Source of the DNA: Flavobacteriales bacterium
GTDB taxonomy: Bacteria > Bacteroidota > Bacteroidia > Flavobacteriales_D > Sanyastnellaceae
DNA: 64,000 nt
Assembly: GCA_022447625.1 (NCBI GenBank)
Contig: JAKVAX010000007.1
Span: forward strand, 124,001 to 188,000
Direction: 5' to 3'
Shown here: in pieces, positions 45,069-52,875 of the stretch
Position numbering within the stretch: the first letter of the stretch is position 1
Layout: each line of letters begins with the position of its first letter
Translations under genes and position numbers: made by a program
Notes under the pieces: model-generated
What the model saw: only the letters and a program-made list of their open reading frames with translations
What the model was told of the DNA's origin: nothing
The model's database searches: none

Positions 45069-46499
45069 GTGAAGCACGATCCAATTGTAGAATTGTTAGA
45101 TGAGAGCCGCATTGGACAAGAGATTGTTGTCTGTGGCTGGATACGTACTTTCAGAAACGACACCTTTATCGCTTTGAACGATGGTTCAACGATTAAGAAC
45201 CTTCAGTTGGTGATTGATCGTGAGAACTTTTCAGACGATGTGCGTAAACGCCTTACAACGGGTGCGGCTATCAGCGCCAAAGGTGAACTCGTGGCTTCTC
45301 AAGGGAAGGGACAAACGACTGAGGTGAAGGTGACAGAACTGGAAATTCACGGTGAAGCAGATCCTGAGGAGTTCCCGATTCAAATGAAGCGCCACACGAT
45401 GGAATTCCTTCGTGAAAAGGCACACCTTCGTTTTAGAACGAGCACTTTCTCTGCTGTTTTCCGCATTCGTCATGGTATGACCTACGCAGTGCACAAGTAT
45501 TTCCATGAAAACGGATTTTACAATGTGCATACGCCGATCATCACAGGATCTGACGCCGAAGGTGCAGGGGAGATGTTCCGCGTTACCACTTTGGATTTGA
45601 ACGATGTTCCAAAAACGGAAGACGGGAAAATCGATGTCAAGCAAGACTTCTTTGGGAAAGAAGCCAACCTGACTGTGAGTGGTCAATTGGAAGCCGAGCT
45701 GGCAGCGATGGCACTTGGAAAAGTGTACACTTTCGGACCTACCTTCCGAGCTGAGAATTCGAATACCTCTCGTCACCTTGCTGAGTTCTGGATGATTGAA
45801 CCAGAAGTGGCTTTTGCAGATATCGTCGATAACATGGACCTCGCGGAAGACTTCATGCAGTATGTAGTGAAGTATGCCCTGGATAACTATGCTGACGATC
45901 TGGAGTTCCTTGATCAAAAGGAACGCAACGACGAGAAGTCGAAACCGCAAAACGAGCGCAATGAGCTTTCTTTGATAGAGCGCTTGAAATTTGTAGCCGA
46001 GAATAACTTTGAACGTATTACGTATACCGAAGCCATTGATATCCTTCGCAACTCGAAGCCGTTCAAGAAGAAGAAATTTAAATTCCCTGTGGAGTGGGGA
46101 ATCGATCTACAAAGTGAACACGAACGTTTCCTAGTAGAGAAGCACTTCAAAAAGCCGGTGATTATTACTGATTATCCTGCCAGCATTAAAGCTTTCTATA
46201 TGCGTCAAAACGACGATGGAAAGACGGTTGCAGCGATGGATATCCTGGTTCCAGGAATTGGTGAAATCATCGGAGGTAGCCAACGTGAAGAACGCCTTAA
46301 TATCCTAATGGAGAAGTGCAAGGAGTTTGATATTCCAGAAGAACACGTTTGGTGGTACCTTGACCTTCGAAAGTTCGGATCAGCTAAACATGCAGGTTTT
46401 GGCCTAGGATTTGAACGTTTGATCATGTTCGTTACGGGAATGACTAACATCCGAGATGTAATTGCATTCCCACGAACACCAATGAATGCAGAATTTTAG
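45069..46499 (+). CDS. asnS: Asparagine--tRNA ligase
   Basis: Class IIb aminoacyl-tRNA synthetase, 476 residues. N-terminal OB-fold anticodon domain ([19 protein letters not shown]), then the catalytic domain with motif 1 region [23 protein letters not shown], motif 2 ([20 protein letters not shown]) and motif 3 ([15 protein letters not shown]). The start is GTG. An insert of about 25 residues ([20 protein letters not shown]) sits before VSGQLEAE, as in other Bacteroidota AsnRS. rpoN begins 20 bases later. Confidence 0.96.
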   Translation: MKHDPIVELLDESRIGQEIVVCGWIRTFRNDTFIALNDGSTIKNLQLVIDRENFSDDVRKRLTTGAAISAKGELVASQGKGQTTEVKVTELEIHGEADPEEFPIQMKRHTMEFLREKAHLRFRTSTFSAVFRIRHGMTYAVHKYFHENGFYNVHTPIITGSDAEGAGEMFRVTTLDLNDVPKTEDGKIDVKQDFFGKEANLTVSGQLEAELAAMALGKVYTFGPTFRAENSNTSRHLAEFWMIEPEVAFADIVDNMDLAEDFMQYVVKYALDNYADDLEFLDQKERNDEKSKPQNERNELSLIERLKFVAENNFERITYTEAIDILRNSKPFKKKKFKFPVEWGIDLQSEHERFLVEKHFKKPVIITDYPASIKAFYMRQNDDGKTVAAMDILVPGIGEIIGGSQREERLNILMEKCKEFDIPEEHVWWYLDLRKFGSAKHAGFGLGFERLIMFVTGMTNIRDVIAFPRTPMNAEF

Positions 46500-46519
46500 A
46501 CCATTTGGTAGATTAGTAT

Positions 46520-47959
46520 ATGCTAAAGCAAACCCTACAACAGAAACTCTTACAAAAACTCTCTCCTCAGCAGATCCAGTTGATGAAGCTGCTTCAGGTG
46601 CCTACTGTGGAACTTGAGCAACGCATCAAAGAAGAGCTGGAAGCGAACCCTGCATTGGAAGAGGGACGAGAAGATGTTGTAGAGGATAGCTACGAAGAAG
46701 ATTACGGCGACGAACGCTCTGAGGCGCAGGAAGACTTTGATATGTCTGACTACCTCGACGATGATACGCCTGATTACAAATACTCAACTGGTGGCCGAGG
46801 AGAGGAAGATGAAAAGAACATGCCGCTGGGCAGTGGTCGTACCTTCCATGATAACCTTCGTTCTCAGCTTAGCTTGTTGAATCTAGATGATGATCAACGC
46901 GTGATTGCTGAGAATCTCATCGGAAATATTGACGACTCAGGATACTTACGTCGTGAGCTTCGTTCGATTGTCAATGACATGGCCTTTTCTCAAAATATTC
47001 AAGTAACTGAAGACGAGCTTGAGGCAGTTTTAAAGTCAATTCATGAACTAGATCCTCCGGGAGTTGGAGCGCGTGATTTACGAGAGTGTTTGTTGATACA
47101 GCTTCGTCGTAAGCGAGGTGATTCATACGACGTAGAGATCGGTATTCGCATCTTGGAAGAGCACTTTGAAGAGTTCACCAAGAAGCATTACAATAAAATC
47201 ATCAAGGCGTTTGATGTTGATGAAGAGGTGTTGAAAGACGCTGTCGCGGAAATCGTGAGACTCAACCCGAAGCCGGGGAACTCTTCAAAGCAGAGTGCGC
47301 GAGCTGTACAGCATATCGTACCAGATTTTTTGGTCTCCGTAGAGGATGATGAGTTGAAATTACAGCTCAATCAGCGCAACGCTCCAGAGCTGCGTATTTC
47401 AGCGCAATACCGCGACATGCTTCAGTCTTATCAAGCGGCTACAAAGAGCGATAAGAAGCAGAAGGATGCGGTGATGTTTGTAAAGCAAAAGATCGATTCT
47501 GCGAAATGGTTCATTGATGCGATTCGTCAACGCCAGCAAACGCTGACAGTGGTGATGCAAGCCATCCTGACCTTCCAAGAAGAATACTTCTTGACAGGAG
47601 ATGAGACCAAGCTGAAGCCAATGATCCTCAAAGACATCGCAGAGGTAGTCCACATGGATATTTCTACGGTGTCTCGCGTAGCGAACAGTAAGTACGTTCA
47701 ATGTCCGTATGGAACCTTCTTGTTGAAGTCGTTCTTCTCTGAATCGATTGCAAAAGATAGCGGGGAGGAAGTATCGACGCGTGAGGTGAAAAAGATCCTT
47801 CAAGAGGCGATAGACGCAGAAGACAAGAAAAAGCCTTTGACTGACGATAAGCTCGCGAAGCTTTTGAAGGAAAAAGGATATAACATTGCGCGTCGTACCG
47901 TAGCGAAATACCGGGAACAACTAAACATCCCTGTAGCACGTCTTCGCAAACAACTCTAG
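46520..47959 (+). CDS. rpoN: RNA polymerase sigma-54 factor
   Basis: Alternative sigma factor that needs an AAA+ activator. 479 residues. Region I is Gln/Leu-rich (QTLQQKLLQKLSPQQIQLMKLLQ); region II is strongly acidic (residues about 50-95); region III has the core-binding part and helix-turn-helix (KDIAEVVHMDISTVSRVANSKYV); the RpoN box ARRTVAKYRE lies near residue 455. Follows asnS by 20 bases and precedes a membrane-protein gene by 2 bases. Contains a two-mismatch copy of the dispersed motif near 47243. Confidence 0.96.
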   Translation: MLKQTLQQKLLQKLSPQQIQLMKLLQVPTVELEQRIKEELEANPALEEGREDVVEDSYEEDYGDERSEAQEDFDMSDYLDDDTPDYKYSTGGRGEEDEKNMPLGSGRTFHDNLRSQLSLLNLDDDQRVIAENLIGNIDDSGYLRRELRSIVNDMAFSQNIQVTEDELEAVLKSIHELDPPGVGARDLRECLLIQLRRKRGDSYDVEIGIRILEEHFEEFTKKHYNKIIKAFDVDEEVLKDAVAEIVRLNPKPGNSSKQSARAVQHIVPDFLVSVEDDELKLQLNQRNAPELRISAQYRDMLQSYQAATKSDKKQKDAVMFVKQKIDSAKWFIDAIRQRQQTLTVVMQAILTFQEEYFLTGDETKLKPMILKDIAEVVHMDISTVSRVANSKYVQCPYGTFLLKSFFSESIAKDSGEEVSTREVKKILQEAIDAEDKKKPLTDDKLAKLLKEKGYNIARRTVAKYREQLNIPVARLRKQL

Positions 47960-47961
47960 AC

Positions 47962-48573
47962 TTGAAAACAGCCAATATTATCTCCTACGTGCTGCATCCG
48001 CTGTGGATGCCTTTATTCACGTTGGTGTTGGCCTACTTCCTAGATCCATTTATTGGGTTACATCCCGAGATGTTCAAATTCTTGTTGCTGATTGTATTGA
48101 TCAATACCATTGCTCCAGGTTTGTCTATCCTCGTTATGAAACGAAAAGGGATTATTAGTGATCTTGATATTCGAAACAGGAGAGAGCGTTTAGCGCCTTT
48201 TCTCCTCTTTCTCTTCTACTATGTCTTATCGTACATTTTGCTGCGTTTCAACACTGATATCGTCCCGATAGACATCTTTATCATCTTCTTTTCGCTGCTG
48301 ATTTCCCTTGTTTCAGGCCTTCTCATCAACTCGCAAACGAAAATCAGTATGCACCTCATGGCCATTGGAGGTCTTTGTGGTGTTCTTGCCGGGTTAAACG
48401 AGCTTCACCTACTCGGAATTGGATGGGTGGTGGCTGCCTTATTAATGGGAGCTGGGGTACTCGGTTGGGCGCGTATTCGCATGGGAGTGCATACACATCA
48501 ACAGGTGTATCTCGGTTTTTCAGTGGGGTTCTTGATCCACTTCGCCTTCTTGTACTACCGTGTGTTTATTTAG
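47962..48573 (+). CDS. PAP2-like integral membrane protein
   Basis: 203 residues with about six hydrophobic segments. The end region GARIRMGVHTHQQVYLGFSVGF keeps the shape of the PAP2 phosphatase C-terminal motif (SR...H...D), but key acid and His positions are only partly present, so activity on lipid phosphates is uncertain. The start is TTG at 47962, two bases after the rpoN stop; the next ATG (48007) would remove the first conserved stretch HPLWMPLF. Its stop overlaps the convergent barrel-protein gene by 4 bases. Confidence 0.7.
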   Translation: MKTANIISYVLHPLWMPLFTLVLAYFLDPFIGLHPEMFKFLLLIVLINTIAPGLSILVMKRKGIISDLDIRNRRERLAPFLLFLFYYVLSYILLRFNTDIVPIDIFIIFFSLLISLVSGLLINSQTKISMHLMAIGGLCGVLAGLNELHLLGIGWVVAALLMGAGVLGWARIRMGVHTHQQVYLGFSVGFLIHFAFLYYRVFI

Positions 48574-49253
48574 ATCAGAGCGATAGAAAGCCCGATCGTC
48601 AAAGGATTCAATTCCACGCCTTTGTCTGGGAGCAGGAGGGTGCTGATGCTGTAGAAGCTAAATAAGCTCCAACGTCCTATTCCAATACGTCCTACAACAC
48701 CATAACGCCAGCTGTTGATTTCTGGAACCTGATAGAACTTTCGTTTGCCGTCGTTATCGCGTGTCTTCGTGTGAATATTCACGAGGTAGCCAACTTTGCC
48801 TCCAACCGACATTTTGAACGGTCGATCACCGCGTGTTCGAAGTCTAAACTCAATGGGGATTTCGAGGAAGTTGGCAGATACTTTATTCTTCTTGTATTCG
48901 TAGTTCTCCGAGAAAGGGTAGAAACGCACGAATTCATCCGGACTCAAGCCATCGCGCTCAAACTCACCGTTTGAATGTAAGTTAAAGCTACTAAAGCCGT
49001 ATCCCCAAGCAAAGCTTATGACTGATTTGCCTAAAGGGTAATCGTACATGATATGTGCATTCAGTCCAGGTGACCAAGGTCGAATATCCATGTTGCCGGG
49101 GATTTCCAGGAACATGTCGTTGTGTAGTTCAAAGATGAATCGATCTTGCGATACGGGTGGATTGATGATCTCAATCGGGCCTTTCTTGCGTTCCGTTTGA
49201 CCGAAGATCATCAGCGGAGCGAGCAAGCAGATGATGAAGGTGGTTAACCTCAT
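48570..49253 (-). CDS. Outer-membrane beta-barrel (PorT-like) protein
   Basis: About 227 residues. Signal peptide MRLTTFIICLLAPLMIFGQ, then amphipathic strands typical of small Bacteroidota barrels (FIFELHNDMFLEI, SFAWGYGFSSFNLHS, NFLEIPIEFRLRTRG, MSVGGKVGYLVNIHTKTR, ending LTIGLSIAL). PorT-family resemblance is general and does not prove a T9SS role. ATG at 49253 overlaps the galE stop (ATGA), so translation is coupled to galE; an earlier in-frame ATG (49283) would lie inside galE. Confidence 0.75.
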   Translation of the reverse strand: MRLTTFIICLLAPLMIFGQTERKKGPIEIINPPVSQDRFIFELHNDMFLEIPGNMDIRPWSPGLNAHIMYDYPLGKSVISFAWGYGFSSFNLHSNGEFERDGLSPDEFVRFYPFSENYEYKKNKVSANFLEIPIEFRLRTRGDRPFKMSVGGKVGYLVNIHTKTRDNDGKRKFYQVPEINSWRYGVVGRIGIGRWSLFSFYSISTLLLPDKGVELNPLTIGLSIALI

Positions 49254-50269
49254 GGTTTCGGCAGTTTTTGTTGCCAATTCCAAGCGTCTATAAGTGCGTC
49301 CTTAAGCGACTTCTCCGTTTTCCAGTTGAGCATGTCATTGGCTTTCGTCGAACTCGCGTAGATCTTTTCAACGTCACCTGGACGTCGGTCTCCCATACGC
49401 CAGTTAAATTTCATCCCAGTGGCTTCTTCGAAGGTGTCAATGACTTGTTTGACCGTGACTCCATCACCCGTTCCAAGGTTCACGGCCTCAGTAGTCAAGT
49501 TATTTAAGTCCATGTATGTCAGCGCTGCAACGTGTGCTTTCGCTAGGTCTACAACATGTATGAAATCTCGAACACAAGTACCATCCGCAGTGTCATAATC
49601 GTCTCCAAAAACAACGAGCTCATCTCGCCATCCAGCCGCGGTTTGCGTGATGTAAGGGATGAGGTTTTCAGGTCTACCCAAAGGTAGCTCTCCGATGAGC
49701 CCACTCGGGTGGGCACCAATCGGATTGAAGTAGCGGAGAAGGATTGATGAAAACTGTCCTTTATGCGCAGCAACCACCTCGTTAATCATACGTTCACACA
49801 CCTGCTTGGTGTACCCGTAAGGCGAATTAGCAGGCTGGAATGGAGTGGCTTCCGTTACAGGTAATGCGTCTGGTTGTCCATAAACGGTGCAGCTTGAAGA
49901 GAAGACTAGGTTCTTGCATCCATGATCTATCATGCATTGCATGAGCACTTCCGTTGAACGCAAATTGTTCTTGTAGTACTTCAGTGGATTTCGAACTGAT
50001 TCCCCAACGGCTTTGAAGGCCGCGAAATGAATGACACCATCGAAAGGACCGTGTTCTTGGAAGACACGGTGTAATAGTGCTTCATCAGAACAATCGCCTT
50101 CGATTAATGTCGGGGTGGTGTTCATGATTTCTCCAAGACGATCGATAACAGAACGATCTGAGTTCGAGAAATTGTCAATGATCACCGGGGTGTATGAGGC
50201 GTTTTCAAGTTCAACGGCAGTGTGTGAGCCAATGAATCCTGCACCTCCTGTCACAAGTACCTTCTTCAT
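49250..50269 (-). CDS. galE: UDP-glucose 4-epimerase
   Basis: Interconverts UDP-glucose and UDP-galactose for surface sugars. 339 residues, short-chain dehydrogenase fold. NAD motif GGAGFIGSH, then HFAAFKAVGES, SSSCTVYG (Ser of the triad), the YGYTKQ active-site Tyr/Lys, RYFNPIGAHPSG and RDFIHVVDLA. Translationally coupled to the barrel-protein gene behind it. An inverted repeat lies directly before the ATG (50271-50293). Confidence 0.95.
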   Translation of the reverse strand: MKKVLVTGGAGFIGSHTAVELENASYTPVIIDNFSNSDRSVIDRLGEIMNTTPTLIEGDCSDEALLHRVFQEHGPFDGVIHFAAFKAVGESVRNPLKYYKNNLRSTEVLMQCMIDHGCKNLVFSSSCTVYGQPDALPVTEATPFQPANSPYGYTKQVCERMINEVVAAHKGQFSSILLRYFNPIGAHPSGLIGELPLGRPENLIPYITQTAAGWRDELVVFGDDYDTADGTCVRDFIHVVDLAKAHVAALTYMDLNNLTTEAVNLGTGDGVTVKQVIDTFEEATGMKFNWRMGDRRPGDVEKIYASSTKANDMLNWKTEKSLKDALIDAWNWQQKLPKP

Positions 50270-50270
50270 G

Positions 50271-50293
50271 CCTTAGGGATGGTGCCTCTAAGG
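50271..50293 (-). other. Inverted repeat in the galE leader
   Basis: CCTTAG (50271-50276) and CTAAGG (50288-50293) pair across an 11-base loop and end one base before the galE ATG. It may fold in mRNA and affect translation start, or be chance. Confidence 0.3.
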
Positions 50294-50428
50294 TATAAAA
50301 ACAGTATAGATCCTCTTCATTTCTTGCTTAGAAAGGTGGCAATCCGTCATCTCCATCAGAAATGACCGACACCTCTGTGCAGACACCCACCGACGAACCT
50401 CGCATGGAAACGCAGGTAAAAGGTGGGT

Positions 50429-50809
50429 ATGGAAAGAATCGAAGGAACGCAGGTTTTATTATTGAATGATCACCTGCAGGATGGAGATAAAGTATTCCGT
50501 GTTCTCGACTGGCTCGAGGCACTTGGAGCGATCCACGTAGAGCACCGTACGAACCAAGCACTTGGGTTTTTCTCAGAAGAGGAGGAGGCTCCTGCTGCCA
50601 TTATCATGTTCATGAACTGCCAAGACGTCTTGGGAGTGTATCTGGGTGAGAACTACCGTCTGATGTCGCTTCAGGATCATGGTACGCGCAGACTGAAGTA
50701 CATGATGCATTGCCAGATTGTAGAAGCGAATTTGAACCGAAGTTGTCTCGCTGACTTCTTCCATAAACTCGTTCCGAAGGATCGCCCACTGACTTATTTC
50801 TCAAACTAA
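50429..50809 (+). CDS. Small cytoplasmic protein, function unknown
   Basis: About 126 residues. No signal peptide. The beginning MERIEGTQVLLLNDHLQDGDKVF, described in parts as a beta strand followed by a helix, and the later AAIIMFMNCQDVLGVYLG suggest an alpha/beta fold. The end is KDRPLTYFSN. I do not recognise the family. GTG at 50423 and ATG at 50429 are both possible; AGGTGGG lies before the ATG. The next gene on the same strand is an Hpt protein 124 bases later, so a signalling role is possible but not shown. Confidence 0.6.
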   Translation: MERIEGTQVLLLNDHLQDGDKVFRVLDWLEALGAIHVEHRTNQALGFFSEEEEAPAAIIMFMNCQDVLGVYLGENYRLMSLQDHGTRRLKYMMHCQIVEANLNRSCLADFFHKLVPKDRPLTYFSN

Positions 50810-50933
50810 GTAGGAGAACCCCTACAACTTTTATCAAAGTTGACTGACTAACAACAGTTTAACCTAACCGTAAGAATTTATGTAACCCAAAGTGTGATTT
50901 AAAAGTATAACGCGATATCTAACCTAACTAACG

Positions 50934-51293
50934 ATGAATACACAGCACCCTGAGCAGCTCTTCGATTTGAGTTACCTGAATCAGGTCTTTCAAGGGAATA
51001 AGGAGATGATAAACAACATCATCAAGTTATTCCTTGAGCAAGTTCCTGAGTATATCAAGGAAATGGAAGATTGTGTAGATCGTAACGATCTACTCGGCTT
51101 ACATCCATTGGCTCACAAAGCCAAGTCCAGCGTATCTATGCTTGGACTGAAATCCATGGAAAAAAATATTCTAGATATTGAACAGTTCTCGAAAGAACAT
51201 CGCAATCTCGAAGGACTGCCAGATTTGGTAGGTCTGATTCGAACCGAATGTGATGTGGTTCAAGATCAATTAGAGAAAGTGTTAAACTCTTGA
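50934..51293 (+). CDS. Hpt-domain phosphotransfer protein
   Basis: 119 residues, a single histidine-phosphotransfer four-helix bundle. The phospho-accepting His is in LAHKAKSS (about residue 61), with the usual helix SVSMLGLKSMEKN after it. Such proteins relay phosphate between a hybrid kinase and a response regulator. No kinase or regulator is adjacent, so its partners are elsewhere. Followed by a strong terminator 27 bases on. Confidence 0.88.
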   Translation: MNTQHPEQLFDLSYLNQVFQGNKEMINNIIKLFLEQVPEYIKEMEDCVDRNDLLGLHPLAHKAKSSVSMLGLKSMEKNILDIEQFSKEHRNLEGLPDLVGLIRTECDVVQDQLEKVLNS

Positions 51294-51320
51294 TAAAAGT
51301 TAATAAGACATTGACGAAGT

Positions 51321-51347
51321 GCCATCCCTCATCGGATGGCATTTTTA
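51321..51347 (+). terminator. Rho-independent terminator after the Hpt gene
   Basis: Perfect 8-base arms (TGCCATCC at 51321-51328 and GGATGGCA at 51335-51342), 6-base loop, then TTTTT. Its T run flows into a TATTTTTG promoter box. Confidence 0.88.
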
Positions 51348-51354
51348 TTTTTGG
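51347..51354 (+). promoter_or_regulatory. -7 promoter box for the DUF4301 gene
   Basis: TATTTTTG matches TAnnTTTG and begins with the last T of the terminator run. The likely start codons lie 18-21 bases on. No -33 TTG at normal distance. Confidence 0.4.
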
Positions 51355-51371
51355 GCAAAGCCATTTTCCAG

Positions 51372-52820
51372 ATGATGAATCTGTCTGCAGATAATCAAGC
51401 CCTTTTAAAAGAAAAGCAGATCAACGAGGAAGAGATTCTTCGTCAAGTACAGCTTTTGCGTTCTGGTACTCCTTTCACTAGCGTGGAAGCGGCCTGTACT
51501 CCAGGGCAGGGAATCACTGTCTTGCAAGATGAAGAGGTAGAGCTTGCCATTGGCGTCTTTAACGAGGCGAAAAATAGGTTGAAGCTCACGAAATTCGTCC
51601 CCGCTTCGGGTGCGGCATCACGCATGTTCAAGCACTTGTTTTCTAAACAGCTGGATTCAACACTGTGCCAACAGTTTTTCTCAGAAATCGATCGTTTCCC
51701 GTTCTATCCTGAGATTGAGCAATCTTGTGGAAAGCCGGAGTCAACAGAGACTTGGCAGCTTAATGTGATTGATTTCTTGCTGTCAGAAGACGGTTTGAAC
51801 TTTGGGAAGCTCCCCAAAGGAGCCATCCCTTTCCATAGTTACCCAGACGGAGCGAGAAATGCCTTCATTGAGCATTTACATGAATCTCTCGGCTACAGCG
51901 TTAGCCAGCAAGGAGGAGAGGTACATTTCACAGTCACAAAAGCATTATCCGCCTATTCAAGAGAGCATATCCTAAATCACGCTCAGAACCTTACCAAGGA
52001 ACGAAAACTGCTTGTCTCGTATTCAGAACAGTTCCAGAACACTGATACAGTGGCTTTGGATGAACAAAACGAGTTGGTTCACCTCGCTGACGGACGTCTT
52101 TTATTCCGCCCGGGAGGGCATGGATCGTTGATCAAGAACTTGGCAATGATTGATGCAGATGTGGTGTTTATCAAGAATATTGACAACGTAGTTCCTGACG
52201 CACAAAAGGAAACAACATACAAGTGGAAAAAGGCACTTGCAGGAACCCTCTTAATGTTGGTGGAACGAAGAGATGAACTCCTTCGTGCCCTGAAAGAAGG
52301 AAACCGCACGGCAGCGCATGAAGCACACTCTTTTTACAACAAGTATTTCGCGCTTGATGAGGTGAGCTTCGGATCCATTGATGAATTGATGGCTTTGTTA
52401 GACAGGCCAATCCGTATTGGTGGAATGGTCCGAAATCAAGGTGAACCTGGTGGAGGTCCTTACTGGACAGAAAGCATGGGGAGACTCAGTGCCCAGATCG
52501 TAGAAGCTTCACAGATAGACTTAGACAATTCTGAGCAACGCGAGATCGTGGCCACCGCAAGCCACTTCAATCCGGTAGACATTGTTTGTAACATCAAGAA
52601 GTTAGACGGTCAGAACTATAATTTAGACCAGTTTATTGACCACAATCAATCGTTTATTACCCACAAATCGATTGAAGGAAAGGAGGTCAAATCACTCGAG
52701 CATCCAGGTCTTTGGAATGGAGGAATGGCGGGTTGGCTTACGCTATTTGTTGAAGTTCCGCTGGCAACTTTTGCTCCCGTGAAAACAGTAAATGATTTGC
52801 TTAGAGATGAGCACCAATGA
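51372..52820 (+). CDS. DUF4301 family protein
   Basis: About 482 residues, cytoplasmic, biochemical role not established. The family pattern VPASGAASRMFK near residue 72 resembles a nucleotidyltransferase sugar-nucleotide loop; KGAIPFHSY, GGHGSLIKNL and the late HPGLWNGGMAGWLTLFVE are further conserved stretches. The longest frame begins at 51336, but that ATG lies in the terminator hairpin; ATG 51372 or 51375 is the real start. Monocistronic. Confidence 0.85.
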   Translation: MMNLSADNQALLKEKQINEEEILRQVQLLRSGTPFTSVEAACTPGQGITVLQDEEVELAIGVFNEAKNRLKLTKFVPASGAASRMFKHLFSKQLDSTLCQQFFSEIDRFPFYPEIEQSCGKPESTETWQLNVIDFLLSEDGLNFGKLPKGAIPFHSYPDGARNAFIEHLHESLGYSVSQQGGEVHFTVTKALSAYSREHILNHAQNLTKERKLLVSYSEQFQNTDTVALDEQNELVHLADGRLLFRPGGHGSLIKNLAMIDADVVFIKNIDNVVPDAQKETTYKWKKALAGTLLMLVERRDELLRALKEGNRTAAHEAHSFYNKYFALDEVSFGSIDELMALLDRPIRIGGMVRNQGEPGGGPYWTESMGRLSAQIVEASQIDLDNSEQREIVATASHFNPVDIVCNIKKLDGQNYNLDQFIDHNQSFITHKSIEGKEVKSLEHPGLWNGGMAGWLTLFVEVPLATFAPVKTVNDLLRDEHQ

Positions 52821-52822
52821 AA

Positions 52823-52845
52823 AGAGCCGACCTTGCGGCCGGCTC
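52823..52845 (-). terminator. Terminator of the triple-domain T9SS gene
   Basis: On the minus strand a 9-pair stem (one G-U) between 52845-52837 and 52832-52824, loop GCAA, followed by four T. It lies 30 bases after the stop of the gene ending at 52876. Confidence 0.65.
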
Positions 52846-52875
52846 CATTCGAGATTTAGGGAACGTATTGAGGGT

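Noticed and set aside
45231-45950. Minus-strand frame of 239 residues inside asnS
   Set aside because: Shadow of asnS, with no domain pattern and no start signals.
50814-50842. Two small hairpins after the unknown 126-residue gene as a terminator
   Set aside because: The stems are 5 and 7 pairs and no T run follows, so termination is not supported.
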